Assembly: GCA_027924645.1 (NCBI GenBank)
Contig: BSBN01000242.1
Location: 930,001 to 994,000, forward strand
Reading direction: 5' to 3'
Source of the DNA: Cunninghamia lanceolata
Lineage: Eukaryota > Streptophyta > Pinopsida > Cupressales > Cupressaceae
Length of the DNA: 64,000 bases
The translations under genes were made by a program, and so were the position numbers. Shown here piece by piece: positions 11,709 through 23,177 of the stretch (its first letter is position 1; every line of letters begins with the position of its first letter). Below the pieces are notes generated by a model, which saw only the letters and a program-made list of their open reading frames with translations, made no database searches and was not told where the DNA came from.

Positions 11709-13155
11709 TGTAATGTCCCTATCCTAAGCAATTCGGAGATTAGGGTTAGTCTATTAGCGGGTTCCCGTAAACTAACATGGATGGTTAGGGGACCCACATT
11801 GGGATTGCACTTCTGGAGGTTCAGTTTTGGACCCCGTGGCCAAATTTACTATTTTAGCAGGGGGCTTGGCATTCAGTGCGACTCAGTGCGGATGTATTAA
11901 ACTTCACTCTTCATTTGATCAGTTTGGCGGTGCTACGGAATCCATTTTCGGAGGTCAAATGAATTTAATTTTAATGGTACATTTATTTCCTAAGTTAAAT
12001 TAAAATATTTAATTTAGTGGAATAAAGAATAAGGTGACTTTATATTTTTAGTGGAATATAATATAAAATATAAAGTCAAATTTTATGAAGTGAAGGAAGT
12101 AAAGTGAAATAACAAAATATTATTATAATCCCAAAAGTGGCATTGGGTTTGAGAGAAGAAACAAAAAGGCAAAATGAATGCTCATTTGAATTATTCAGGA
12201 CTATTTGCTTATTTCACTAAGTCTGAGCTTGGTTCTTGGAGAACAAGGGTTTGTACCAACAGCTTTGGAGACGGAAACCTCCATGGTTGAGAGCATCTGC
12301 AGGGTTGAAAGACACTCCTAGGGTGTTGTTGAGTGGCTTCATTTGCAGGGGTCACCATTGAGCTTCATTGCACGACGTTAGTTTGTCGCGGAGGAGCTTT
12401 CAAGGAGATATCTTCAGTTTATTGTCACTATAATTGCAGAGTGATATTGAAGACAATATTGCAGGTTATAGACTGTATTTTCATGGTGTTTTGATATACT
12501 TTGGGGCCCATAAATAGGTCGTACCTGTCCCATATCAGGCCGTACCAAACAACAGGGTTTATAGTATGTTTTGGGCATTTCTTGGATTGTCTATTTTCTC
12601 CTAGCTTGGCATTGAATAGTGCAGACATAACAGAGTTTTTTGAGCAGAGTTTTGAGGCAGTTTCGAAGTGCATTTATTGTTGTTGCACCTTCCAGCAGGG
12701 TCGTACCAAGCTGTACCAGGGTCGTGGTTTTTTCAGAGGGCACCAAAACCTTTGTTGGTAGTGATTTCTTCAGCCTTCATTGTGGCATCCCAGCATGCTA
12801 TACTATTGTATCTCTTCTCATGAATGTTAGAGTATATATTTGAAGGAGTTTGAACTCTTATATCTGCTGCAATATCAATTTCCAGTCATGTACTTTCGGG
12901 ACAACGAAATGGGTATGTGAGATACTTCGTGTTTCCAACTTTCCTTCATATGGGTATTTGATAATATTGTTGTTTGATATATTTACCGCATAAATAAGCA
13001 TCTGGGTATCTATATTTCTTGTTATTTTCGATTATATGTATATGCATGTTTTCTATGTCAAAATGCAAAAAAACCAAAACGCACCAGGTATCAGCTAAAC
13101 CACAGAAAACCGGGAAAAAAAAAAAATTGATCTCAGATAGGGGTGGGACATTACA
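11709..13155 (+). mobile_element. Element A, 3' LTR (1447 bp)
   Basis: The LTR starts TGTAATGTCCC directly after the polypurine tract and ends GGGACATTACA. It has the same length as the LTRs of element B (1447-1448 bp) but little overall similarity to them. It carries a GACGGAAACC box (12270-12281) and GGCCGTACC near 12538. The following TATAG (13156-13160) would be the target duplication but cannot be checked, because the 5' end is outside the window. Confidence 0.93.
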
Positions 13156-13531
13156 TATAGAAGCATTATCTTTCTTGTCTAAGAACTATATATTGTCACA
13201 CAGTTTTCATTGTGCCTTGATAGATCATTGACCAAGGATTGTTCTATCTTGTATTTCATATAGGATACATATGTTAATATATCTATCATGTATAAGCATG
13301 GATTATGCCAACTTCATTTTCATGTCCCCTTTTCAGCTCTAGGCATTCGACATGGTCCCTTAGCTTATTTTCTAATTTCCCATAGGTTAATGAGCCGGGT
13401 CAGGGAAATTAAATTTAATAATAATTAAAGTTTGTCTTATTGTAATTTTTGTTAGCATTGTAAAAGACAACTTTACTTATTATTTCGAGGCCGCCTAAAT
13501 GGGACACAATAAAGCCTTATGTAACTCTTAG
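13156..13531. other. Spacer with no recognisable gene
   Basis: AT-rich DNA between element A and the gag relic. I see no open frame, tRNA-like fold or LTR border in it. Confidence 0.5.
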
Positions 13532-13807
13532 TTATATTTTTGTTGTTGTGCCTTGTAAGATTTCCACAAACAAGCGAACTACAACATCTTCATGTGCAAC
13601 ATTTAGAATTCCAAATGTGGCGGTGAAGGCTAAAATATGCTCATTAGGATGTTGCTTGCCATCATTGTAGAACTTGGAAAAATTCTTCCTTGATCCATGA
13701 CAAAGTTTATGATTTTCTATGAATGCTAACAGACCAATCTAATTTCCCAATAGCAGCAACGAAAGTGGGCGATTGTTGTGAATGTGGTTACCCTCCTGAT
13801 TAGCCAT
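13532..13807 (-). pseudogene. Gag relic of a Tat/Ogre-like Ty3/gypsy element
   Basis: On the minus strand, an ATG at 13807-13805 opens a frame beginning MANQEGN. Further on comes a readable gag-domain stretch, KFYNDGKQHPNEHILAF, then GILNVAHEDVVVRLFVE, followed by a stop at 13534-13532. This is the usual start of the retrotransposon gag domain in the Tat/Athila branch, different from the gag of A, B and D. One stop and probable small indels lie between the start and the domain. It sits just inside a tRNA primer-like site and LTR (13958 onward), so it is the 5' end of a truncated minus-strand element. Everything past about 90 codons is missing. Confidence 0.65.
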
Positions 13808-13936
13808 TTATCGTAGTAGTTGATCAGTGGTTCTTCCTCTTAAGTGGAAAATAATTTTAAGAGCTTTGGAACCTTTGTGCCAAATTGTATGACTCAATAG
13901 TGGATAGTAGATACAATGGTAGTCTTATGTCATTTC

Positions 13937-13953
13937 ACTCGCAGAGTTGCTAA
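13937..13953 (-). other. Probable primer binding site (Tat/Ogre type)
   Basis: The minus-strand sequence TAGCAACTCTGCGAGTGA lies between the LTR end and gag. It resembles the GGCGACTCTGC-type primer site of Ogre/Tat elements with two G-to-A changes. It is not the iMet type used by A to D. Confidence 0.5.
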
Positions 13954-14456
13954 AAATTGTGTTTTGATTTGCGCCTTTCAATGCAACACAAAATGGAACA
14001 GATGTGCAATAGAATTGCTCTTCAAATTAGAAGAAGAAGCCCCCTATAAAATAAACACTAACCTACTATGAACAATAGGTGCTTGCAATTTACAATCTTT
14101 ACAATGTTTTTCTAGGGATGATTTTGAGTCTGCATTACAAACTAACTAAAAATATATCTTTTCATTTTTTAATCTAGAACACAAGGCAATTCAACACATT
14201 TGTAAGATCCCTAATCAGATCTGCCCTAAATTTCTGGTTTTTATCTTTCAAACCCTAGGTCTGAAGTCTGATTTTTCTGTATCTGAATTTTAAATGGTTT
14301 TGGACAGCGAACAAATGTATGCCAATTGCTCAAATAAATATATCAATTATGTACTCTTATGAAGATAACATCAACCATGAATTCTACCACATAATATGAC
14401 CATTCAAATGCAAAACAAATGACATATAATTCTGATTTCTGAATATAAATGCTATG

Positions 14457-15051
14457 TTACCGGATTCGTCGCCTGAAGCCCCGGATCTGGGTCTGGTTCG
14501 GTTCGGATTCGGGTCGATTCGCTCGTGGATTCATTGAGGGTGCGGGAAAATCTCTATGGGTTCGTCCTTGACGAACCCAGGCGAACCCATAATGAATTTG
14601 ACGAGATTTTTTTGCTGCTCAACGAATTTCAATTGATTTTTTGGGTGCTAGATGAATTTCGACGGAATTTTTTTTGGTGCCTAACGAATTTTGACTGCTG
14701 CATTGCTCAGATTGGGGATCATCTTTCTCATCTGGTTGGCACTCGACTACAAAACCCGAGAACGATGGTAGGGAATCGGTTTCTGTAAAAGCCGGGATCC
14801 GTTATATTCCTGCCCACCCAGAGCGTAGGAATTGGAGAAAGAGATCGGTTTCTTTGAATCGGCCCACATAAGTTTTAATGGATGCGAATATATTATAATA
14901 TGACATTTATAATAAATTAATATTTATATAACATTTATAATATATTTATATTAATATAAATATTATAATATAAATATATTATAATATAATATTTATATTA
15001 ATAATAGAAATGTTATAATATAATATAATAATATTATAATATATTTATCTT

Positions 15052-15112
<61 letters not shown>

Positions 15113-15185
15113 CGAACCCGAACCCAATCCCAAAATTTTTTTTGGCCGAATCCACGAACTGAACCCGCACTCGAATCGGCAACTT
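14457..15185. mobile_element. MITE-like element with imperfect terminal inverted repeats
   Basis: The left end GTTACCGGATTCG and, inside it, GGTTCGGATTCGGGT mirror the right end, where CGAACCCGAACCC is followed by CGAATCGGCAAC. The interior is extremely AT-rich, with TATAATAT palindromes (14880-15110). The non-coding content and length of about 730 bp fit a MITE or foldback element. No clean target duplication was found, so the class is open. Confidence 0.45.
15056..15109. repeat. (TA)n microsatellite
   Basis: About 27 uninterrupted TA units inside the MITE-like element. The length is likely to vary between individuals or assemblies. Confidence 0.95.
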
Positions 15186-16149
15186 AGTATAAATGTCTGC
15201 TGCTACAAATCAGATTATTCGGAATTGAAATTACATCAAGTTTCTAGGCTCAAACATGCCGAAACATAGCCCAAATCTTTGCTGTTACAAATCAAACCTT
15301 TACATTGAAAAATAAAGGCTCATACATATAAAAAATAGTGGAGAATGATGTCTTATTGCAAACCCTAGATGGGCGAACTGGTTTGGCACTTGATCTAACA
15401 CCCACGAGGCTCAAAAAGACCACGATTTCTCCTCCAAAGTAGGCGGCGCTCCTTGCTGATGAAATATGGCATGCAAATGAAGGGCGGCGGCTAGGGTTTA
15501 GTCCTTAAAATGCTCCAAAATATGAAATTGCCCACCTTGGGAAGTTGCGCTCACCCTAGGGTAAAACCCTAGCAAGAATCTCCAATCAAATCACTCAAAA
15601 GATGGCACTCCCAATCTGATCTAAAAATCTGAATATAACTTTCACTCTTCAAAATTGTATTTGGTCACAAATCGCACAATTTGACCCTAGGGTTTTTGCA
15701 GAAATAAATATATCTTTGAAGCTCAATCTTCTTCTCCAAATCTCCAATGAAGTGCAAATGTGAACTCTGTATGAATCCACCTTCAAGATGGAATTGGGTT
15801 TTCGTCCAATCCACCAAAATTCCTTAAGGGATTTCGTCCTTGGAATATGATGAACCTAAGTTGCAGTCACGAGAAAATCTCCAATTAAATGATACGAAAA
15901 TGAATGCTTGAAATGACTTTCAAGTTCCTCCTTTTATAGCCATCAAATGACAATCTCCTATTGGCTGACCTCCCTCCTAGCCGACCTCCTTTTGGCAATT
16001 TATTTTATTTTATTTTCTCTTCCCTCATGGCTGACCTCCCTTTGGCAATAACCTTTATTTTATTTTATTTTTTCTTTTTCCAAGTGGCTTATTTAATAAA
16101 AAGTCATTTATAGGTCCAACCTAATTAATCAAATATAAATAATCCAAAG

Positions 16150-16386
16150 TGACTTAGGATTACTTAGTATTTAATTAATTAGATTATTCCCTTACAAATC
16201 TCGACAGCCTACAGGAATAAAATAGGCTAGTCGACTCCATTGAGTGATCACTTGGAAAACACATATAGAGTGATTTAGGATTACTTAGTATTTAATTAAT
16301 TAGATTATTCCCTTACAAATCCCGACTTAGCCTACAGGAATAAAATAGGCTAGCCGACTCCATTGGGTGATCACTCGGAAAACAGA
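16150..16386. repeat. Tandem duplication of about 116 bp
   Basis: The block with GATTACTTAGTATTTAATTA, then GCCTACAGGAATAAAATAGG and GTGATCACT, occurs twice in a row (about 16150-16263 and 16268-16386) with only a few changes. It lies at the outer end of the old family D LTR. Confidence 0.9.
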
Positions 16387-16610
16387 TATAGATTGAATAA
16401 GATAAAACACATAAACATGAGCGGTATGGTAAATTAAATGAAAGATTTGGTACAAAGTTATGATCTCCACCTTTGAGCCAACCTTTAAGACAAAGTTTGT
16501 AAACTCGCTAAAACAATTTAACCCTCAGCACACATAACTAGACATCTTGATAGGCATTTAAAAGCAAGATAAATGTAACAAATTTCATTGTGTAAAGAAT
16601 TTTGGATTAA

Positions 16611-18058
16611 TGTAATGTCCCCTATTTAGCCCAGATAGTCAGATGAGGAGATTAGCCTATTACCAGGTTCCCGTAGGCTGATGGCTTTGGTTAGGGAGCC
16701 TAATTGGATCATTTCACTAGGACTTACTATTTATAGTAAGTCAGGCAGGAGGGTTCACGGGTAGTGTGGACTGACTTTCTATTTATAGTATTGCCGGATT
16801 GGAGCACCTAGCACTTGGTTTGTGGTCTCGAGATGGCCAGGGGAGTTATTTGTCAATGTATAAGTTAAATTAAATATTTAACTTATAATATTTATATGGC
16901 TAAAGTGACTTTAATTTATTAAAGTGACTTAACTTATGAAATGCAAGTTATGACTTAAGTCATGTTGCTAGGAGTTGGGTGCCCTCATGAGGAGACTAGG
17001 GACTTAATATAATAAAAGAAAATAATAAAATAATCCTTCTTGGGCGTTGGAGAGGAAGTGAGTTAAAAGAAAAAAGAAGAGCTCATTTTCATTATTCACT
17101 CACTTTGCAAATTTGATATTGTCGTGCAACACTTTGAAGCTTTGGCTTTGAGGGTTTGAACTTGGATTCTGCTGAGACGAAAACCTCTTCAGGATCACTT
17201 GCTTCGTGTTTGGAAGACAACATCAGGCGGGTTTTGAGAAGTCTCATCCAGGGGCTTCATTTGTGCTTCAGTTTGATATATTTTGGTGATGATTTGAGGA
17301 CATAATGGATACATCTTATGCAGATTTTGTATGCAGCTGAGAGCAAGTCTTGGAGTGACAGATTTATGCAGGTTTGAAGGTGGATTTGGACTGTATTTTC
17401 ACTCCTTGCTGGGCCGTACATTTCCTCTTGCTGGCTGTACTATTGCAGCCTAGGCCATACTTCTTTTTGGGGCAGATTTGAGGGTTTGGAAGTGATATTT
17501 CAGTCTAAGTTTGATCTCCATTCAGTCACAGCAACATACAGACTTTATCAATGATATATTTGAAAGGTTTGCAACTGTTACTTGCTGATATTCTCCACCA
17601 ACTGGGGTCGTACCTTCACTTGGGAAACGTGGGTCTTCAAGAAGAGTGAACGCCTCTTGTTTGGAGCTTCTTTTCCTTGCTTTGGAGACGCCTAGGGTTA
17701 TGAATGTTATTGCTGCTCTTTTTATGAAGAAGAATAATCCGTTGTAGATGTTTAATGGTGATTTTCCATAGCTTGTAATGCTGGTCTAAGTACGGCAATA
17801 ATACGAAGTTGGAGATTTTGAAATGGGTATGTTACTGTAATTAGTTTTGACATTTTTTATGAACTAGGTCATTGTTCTTTTATGCATATCTATTATATAT
17901 TTTTTGGGTTATTGTTATTTGCATTATATTCCATGGTTTCAATGCAAAACAAACACATGCAAAAACACACATAAACCCTAAACCAGAACAGCAGTCAAAC
18001 TCTAACAGAAACGGAAAAAATATTGGCACAAAACCCTACCGGAACAATGCATATTACA
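16611..18058 (+). mobile_element. Element B, 5' LTR (1448 bp)
   Basis: The LTR runs TGTAATGTCC to ATATTACA, with ATTAA before it (16606-16610) and ATTAA after the 3' LTR. It carries the perfect palindrome GACTTACTATTTATAGTAAG (16721-16742), a GACGAAAACC box (17175-17188) and GGCCGTAC motifs (17411-17418; variants follow). It differs by a few percent from the 3' LTR at 25086-26532. Confidence 0.95.
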
Positions 18059-18059
18059 G

Positions 18060-18071
18060 TGGTATCAGAGC
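18060..18071 (+). other. Primer binding site of element B
   Basis: TGGTATCAGAGC, tRNA-iMet type, two bases after the LTR end. The leader beyond it differs from that of A and C. Confidence 0.93.
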
Positions 18072-18127
18072 AGAAAATCTTGCCATCCTGTGAGGTTATT
18101 TTAATCATGCAGTTGGGTATTGAGTGA

Positions 18128-19495
18128 TGCAGCCGAGTACTCACCAGTACTATCTTAGACAGAATAGGTCACAACTAGATCTTGAGGTTCCACATCATAT
18201 AGATCCTTCTGCAGGTCCTGATACAATTATCGTTCCCGTAGAAGTAATGGGGGATAGAGATCGGGAAGAACCTAGCACCCGAGAGATGTTGAATGATTTG
18301 TGTAGGGAACAGAGAGATGCAACAAAATTTTAATCAGATGATATAGATGATGACCAATCATTTTCTCGAGAGTCCTAATAATAATAACAATAACAATAAT
18401 GAAAGGAACCGGAACAACAATGGTGACAGGCACATTGGTGATAGGGACACTGATAATAGGAACAATGGTGACAGGCACAGATACAAGGATGATGAGGAGA
18501 GGAGACCTGAAGGTGAGGCATCGGTAAATAACAGAAGGGCTACTCAACATACAGGATATGACAGACTAGGGATACCTACCTTTACTCCTAGGAACAATGC
18601 ACCGGAGCCTGAGCCTACACAGTTGGAGTTCCAGGATGTTATAGACAGGGATTGGCGAGCATCTAGTGATGCGTTCAGAGCAGAGATGTCATTTCGTGAG
18701 TATTCAGACTTATGAATGAAACACAGACCGAAGGGGGGTAGACAACAAAATAGAGCTGCAGAAGAAGGTCAATAAGCTCAATATACCTTACTTCGAGGGG
18801 TCAGGGAATACCATAGCCAGAGCATGGGTGTAGAAGCTTTGCAACTTCCTACAACTTAGCCCTATGCCTCAGGAGGAGGCTATTACGTATGTAGCCTTGC
18901 ACCTTGATGGTATTGCCCATGAGTGGTGGCACCATGGGAAGGTGACATTGGGACATGACCAGATCACATCCTATGCAGAGTTCACTGGTCGTCTCATAGA
19001 CCGATTCGACAAGAAGGACCCGAATTGCAGTTTGAGGAGTTGACACAACTCAGACAATGGGGTTCAGTAGAGAGCTACATTTCAGAGTTCCAGAAGTTGT
19101 CGGTGATGGTGATAGATATATTAGAACGCAGGTTACTGGTTCTCTTCATTGATGGACACACTGATCCATTAGGGGGTTGGATCAAGGGTCTTAACCCACC
19201 TTCTCTCCATGAGGCTATGAAGAAGGCTAGAGATATGGAGTCTTCGTCATCGAGGAGCAAATTCCAATCAAATACAGGAAGGACAAGGATAAGAAGCCCT
19301 TCTAGAAAGAAACCAATCAGCCTAGAGAGAAGTCAACTCAGCTTAATAGTGATCAGCTTAATGAGTACAGACGAAAGAAGCTTTGCTTCCACTGCAGAGA
19401 GCCTTAGGATCCTTCACACAGGTGCCTTAACAAGGCCAAAGCAAAGCAAATAGAGTATTTTTCAGCTGAGGAGTCCAATTTAGAGAGGTCAGATC
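18128..19495 (+). pseudogene. Element B gag
   Basis: This is Gag with an Asn/Arg/Asp-rich N-terminal half (18347-18715). The capsid-like gag domain is at about 18780-19215 (ARAWV, HEWWHHGKVTLGHD, RLIDRFDKKD, then VESYISEFQKLSVMV). A CCHC-type knuckle is at about 19380-19430 (KLCFHCREP...PSHRC). It is broken by a TAG at 18831-18833 where element A has CAG, by a frameshift near 19025, and by a TAG at about 19407 where element A has TGG. The order and sequence follow element A closely, so A and B are sister chromovirus families. Confidence 0.87.
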
Positions 19496-19996
19496 AGCCA
19501 TCAGACAGGGAGGATAGTGATGATGAGAATGCATCTCAGGGCAGTAGTGACAGTGAGGGAGTGATGGCACAACTTTCTAGTTTTCAGAAGGTTGGCACCT
19601 TCAGAGTTAGAGGAGTCCTAGAAGGATAGCGTATCATCACCCTTATTGATACAGGGGTGACACAATTTCATTGATGAGGGGTTGGTGGCCAAACAAGGAC
19701 TCAAAACTGAAGAGTTTGAAGGCTTCAAGGTAATGGTAGAAGATGGCTTCAAACTCACTTGCACCAGAAAGATTTCTAGGTTGAGCATCAGGCTTGGAGA
19801 ATATGAGCTCAAAGATGACTTTTATGTTGTGGGCATAGGTGATACAGATGTGGTATTGGGCATGCATTAGATGATGACCATTGGAGAGTTCACCATGAAC
19901 TTGAAGAATATGGAGATGAAATTCGAGTCCAATGGGAGGAAGATAGTACTTAGAGCATTGTCAGATGGAGGACCTTGAGTAGTTTCTCTTAAGAGG
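19496..19996 (+). pseudogene. Element B protease and linker to RT
   Basis: After an acidic stretch, the protease site reads TLIDTGVT, with a one-base loss just after it that ends the frame. Downstream homology resumes at 19682 (GLKTEEFEGFKVMVEDGFKL) and runs to GDTDVVLGMH. Stops include a TAG at 19627-19629 (CAG in element A) and a TGA near 19977 where element A has CGT. Both domains are recognisable but inactive. Confidence 0.83.
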
Positions 19997-21043
19997 ATGG
20001 AGAGAATGTTGAGACATGACCAAGTAGACTGGGCAGCTGAATGTTTAATCATGCCAGAGAGCCCCCAACAACCTAAGAGCAGCTATCATCCAGACATACA
20101 GAAGTTGTTGACCAAGCACAGCAAGGTGTTTGGGAGTATACCACTTGGAGTACCACCTAATAGAGGCATCGAGCATGTCATAGAGCTCAAGGACGGGTCC
20201 AAGCCCGTGAAAACTACTCCCTATCGGCATCCTAAGAGGCTCAAGGATGAGATAGAGAAGACTATCAAGGAGCTGTTGGAAATGGGTCACATCAAGCCAA
20301 GCAAGAGCCCATTTGCATTTGCAGTAGTATTGGTCAAGAAAAAAGATGGGACCATATGGATGTGCATCGACTACAATACCTTGAATAAGAATACTATAAA
20401 AAACAGGTATCCTATTCCCCAAATTGATGAGTTGATAGATGAATTGCACGGGGCATGTTATTTTTCAAAGATAGATCTGAGATCGGGATACCATCAGATT
20501 CAGATGAGGGAAGAGGACATAGAGAAAACAACATTCAGGTGTCATTACGGCCACTTTGAGTTCTTGGTGATGCCGTTTGGGTTGACCAACGCATCTGCTA
20601 CTTTCCAGAGCTGCATGAACCAGATCTTCAGGAAGCAACTGAGGAAGTTTGTATTAATCTTCTTTGATGACATCCTAATTTTTAGCAGAACATGGGAAGA
20701 GCATATGAGACATCTGGAGGAGGTTCTGAATATCCTTGAGTGTGAATCCCTATATGCCAAGGAGTCCAAGTGTGACTTCGGCATGACAGAGTTGTTATAT
20801 CTGGGTCATATAATCAGTGCAGATGGTGTGAGGGTTGATCCAGAGAAAATCAAGGCAATCATGGAATGGCCTCCATTGACGAACCTCACTCAACTTAAGG
20901 GGTTCTTTGGATTGTGTGGGTTTTACAGGAGATTTGTGAAAGGCTTCTCACAGACAACAGGACCACTGATAGATTTGACCAGGAAAGGAGCCTTTGTGTG
21001 GACAGATGCAGCACAAAAGTGTTTTGAACACTTAGACATTTGA
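19997..21043 (+). CDS. Element B reverse transcriptase, longest intact pol segment (348 codons)
   Basis: An uninterrupted frame covers the whole RT fold of a Ty3/gypsy element. Counted from the ATG at 19997, the first catalytic Asp is at about residue 160 ([12 protein letters not shown]) and the FFDDIL pair is at residues 224-225. The [14 protein letters not shown] block lies between them, and the thumb/connection (LYLGHIISADGV, LKGFFGLCGFYRRFVKGFS) follows. The ATG is internal to the original Gag-Pol and is not a real start; the domain was made as part of a polyprotein. A frameshift at about 21040 separates it from RNase H. The catalytic residues look intact, but without protease, integrase and Gag the element cannot move itself. 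Confidence 0.88.
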   Translation: MERMLRHDQVDWAAECLIMPESPQQPKSSYHPDIQKLLTKHSKVFGSIPLGVPPNRGIEHVIELKDGSKPVKTTPYRHPKRLKDEIEKTIKELLEMGHIKPSKSPFAFAVVLVKKKDGTIWMCIDYNTLNKNTIKNRYPIPQIDELIDELHGACYFSKIDLRSGYHQIQMREEDIEKTTFRCHYGHFEFLVMPFGLTNASATFQSCMNQIFRKQLRKFVLIFFDDILIFSRTWEEHMRHLEEVLNILECESLYAKESKCDFGMTELLYLGHIISADGVRVDPEKIKAIMEWPPLTNLTQLKGFFGLCGFYRRFVKGFSQTTGPLIDLTRKGAFVWTDAAQKCFEHLDI

Positions 21044-21405
21044 TGTCTAACTGCCCAGTCTTGGCGATCCCTGATTTCTCCAAACCATTTGGGTTGGAGT
21101 GTGATGCCTCAGGAGGGGATAGGGGCAGTTTTGATGAAGGAGAAACACCCAATTGCGTTCGAAAGAAGGAAGCTTAGGGGTGTGGAGAAGAGCTACTCGG
21201 TATATGACCGAGAGATGTTGGCCATAATGCATGCATTGGCCAAATTCAGACCTTACCTGGTTGGTGGGAAGTTTATCATCAAAATAGATCATAACATCAT
21301 AAAGTATTTTATGAACCAGAAGGATCTGAATGATCGACAACAGAAGTGGGTTATTAGGCTTCAGGCATACGATTTTGACATCGAGTATGTCAAAGGCAAG
21401 AAGAA
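21044..21405 (+). pseudogene. Element B RNase H, first part
   Basis: RNase H homology (IGAVLMKEKHPIAFERRKL, YSVYDREMLAIMHALAKF, FIIKIDHNIIKYF) continues in another frame from RT. It is cut at 21405 by the family F solo LTR. The last residues (VADALSRR) lie beyond it at 23589. Confidence 0.86.
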
Positions 21406-22059
21406 TGTAATGTTCCATTTTTGGTGCATTGATTATTGTGAGCATTTTGGCTTGTCCTTAGTCTCTTAGTGGCTATCCGGCTTTGTTGGGAGAACTCCAA
21501 TGTTCTTGGAGTGGCCACAGATCAGTTTTGCAGAGTAATTAGTTATGGCTTTGAGCTCAGATGGTGTTCAAGATCGCTGTGATACTTTTTGATGTTTGAT
21601 CGGGTTCCGGTTTGCTCTCCAAGATTCTTGGAGAGGCCGTCTATTTTTAGAAAGTAACCCGAAAGGCATCATTCATCTTCCCAAACATCATGGAGTATGT
21701 TGGTATGCTTAATTTCGCAGTTTGATGATATTTGGGATTTTCCGTAAAATCAATTGATTTAATGAGCTAAACAATTAATTATTTGCACTTAAGTTAAAAA
21801 GGTTGGGAAATGTTCATTAACACTTAAGTGTTATAGCTCGTTGGAAAGGGGATGAAAAACTCTAAATCATGGATGCATCATATTGGGGCCTTGTGAATCA
21901 AATATTTCCTTTATTTTGATAAAGGGGTCTTTTGAGCTAAGGGGAGCTTTTAATTAAAAAGGTGACTTTAAGTTGTGCACACATAATGAATCATTTTTTA
22001 TACTTTTGAGGAGAAATATGAAGGGATAGAGGAAATAATATTTTATTTCTCTCAAAAAG

Positions 22060-22068
22060 TTATAAAAG
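22060..22068 (+). promoter_or_regulatory. TATA box of family F LTR copy 2
   Basis: TTATAAAAGGA lies about 90 bases before the GACGAAAACC boxes. Copy 3 has a comparable TTTATAAGC at about 41791-41800. Confidence 0.6.
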
Positions 22069-22150
22069 GAAGTGATGGGCTCGTTGTTTGGGCATGCTTG
22101 GATTTGTATTGTTACTCTGTTGGATTGAACCTGTGTGTTCTTCCATATTC

Positions 22151-22238
22151 TCTTGAGGACGAAAACCCTCTTGTAGAATGCCCTTGAAGACAAAAACCCT
22201 CTTGTAGAATGCTCTTGAAGACGAAAACCCTCTTGAGG
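22151..22238 (+). repeat. Triple tandem of a GACGAAAACC-containing unit
   Basis: A unit of about 32-36 bases (CTTGAGGACGAAAACCCTC and a GTAGAATG spacer) is repeated three times with minor changes. Copy 3 of the same LTR family (about 41893-41910) has only one. Confidence 0.85.
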
Positions 22239-23177
22239 TTTGGTGTGATTTCACACAGGAATCACCATTGTGCTGAAGGTGGATTGGGAGCAAGCTCACA
22301 CGGAGTTTGCCATGGGAGCTGATCAATGTTGAGAGTTTTGATTGTTTTTTGGTGTGGAGATCATCAATATCTTATTGTAGTCATTTGTTGTTGATATGAT
22401 CTGTAGTATTCTTGTGTTTTTGTCTAGTTTTAAGTTTCTTTCATGCTGGCCGTACCACTCACGGCCGTACCTACTGGAAACAAGTTTTGAAAAAAAATAA
22501 AAATATTGACAAGTTCTTTGGATTGGTTCTTTTTGCAAAATGATTTCGTTGCATAGGCGACCATGTTCAGGTATATTGGATAGCATTTTATGGACTGTCT
22601 AAATTATTAGATGCAGTCGTACATCTCAGGTCATATGGCCCTGTGCTAGCTTGCAACATTTCCATTATTAATGTCTGAGCATTGGATGCAGTTTGTAAAG
22701 TTCTCATATGATCTTTGTGGGTCTATGAATGTGATTTCAATTGTATTTTGTTGGGCAATTTAATGTCTGGGTTTTTAGCATAGCCGTACAGTCTTCACAT
22801 GTGTCATACCTTTCTAAAATTTAGAGTTCCAGCCTTGTCTGTATCAGCAGAAGTGTCTATGCATTTTGGCTATGTGGAATCCATATTAGAGTTTTTCATA
22901 GGTGATCAGAAGCAAGTTGTGACATACTCCATGAAGTTCCATATTTGAAGACATCTTTTTCCAGGGCATATCTGTTATGACTTTCTGATTTGCAGCAGTG
23001 ATAAACAACAGTGAAGTTTTCTTTGGAGACATCTAAATCTTCAAGTAATTTGCAAGGTATCAGCAATGTTCTTCAAAGAGACTCTTTCAAGTCTTAAAAT
23101 CAAGATTATGATCAGCATTGTATTTGCTATAATTGTAATCTTTCATATTTGAATCACATTTAGTCCCCTAGATGGTT

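Larger units (their letters stand above)
14201..16389 (-). mobile_element. Family D LTR, old copy inside family H
   Basis: It starts TGTAAGATCCC. It contains the block TCCAATGAAGTGCAAATG and GGGTTTTCGTCCAATC (about 15745-15815), which is found in the same order in the family D LTRs at 54961 and 59471. A minus-strand TATA-like box lies near 15931-15940. The right end is eroded, and no target duplication was found. It contains the inverted-repeat element at 14457-15185. Confidence 0.6.
13958..16605 (-). mobile_element. Family H LTR (Tat/Ogre-like), interrupted
   Basis: The outer parts (13958-14200 and about 16390-16605) resemble 61958 to about 62600 in order and content. Matching landmarks are the GCACATTTCAATGCG-like start, a GAACAGATGTGC segment, and a later segment with AAAGTTCACAAATTT / AAAGTTTGTAAACTC. 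The centre is a family D LTR insertion. Boundaries are soft because the copy is old. Confidence 0.5.

Noticed and set aside
19997..21043. Element B RT as a living, domesticated RT gene
   Set aside because: It is flanked on both sides by decayed pieces of the same polyprotein and has no own promoter or start. It is simply the longest undamaged segment.
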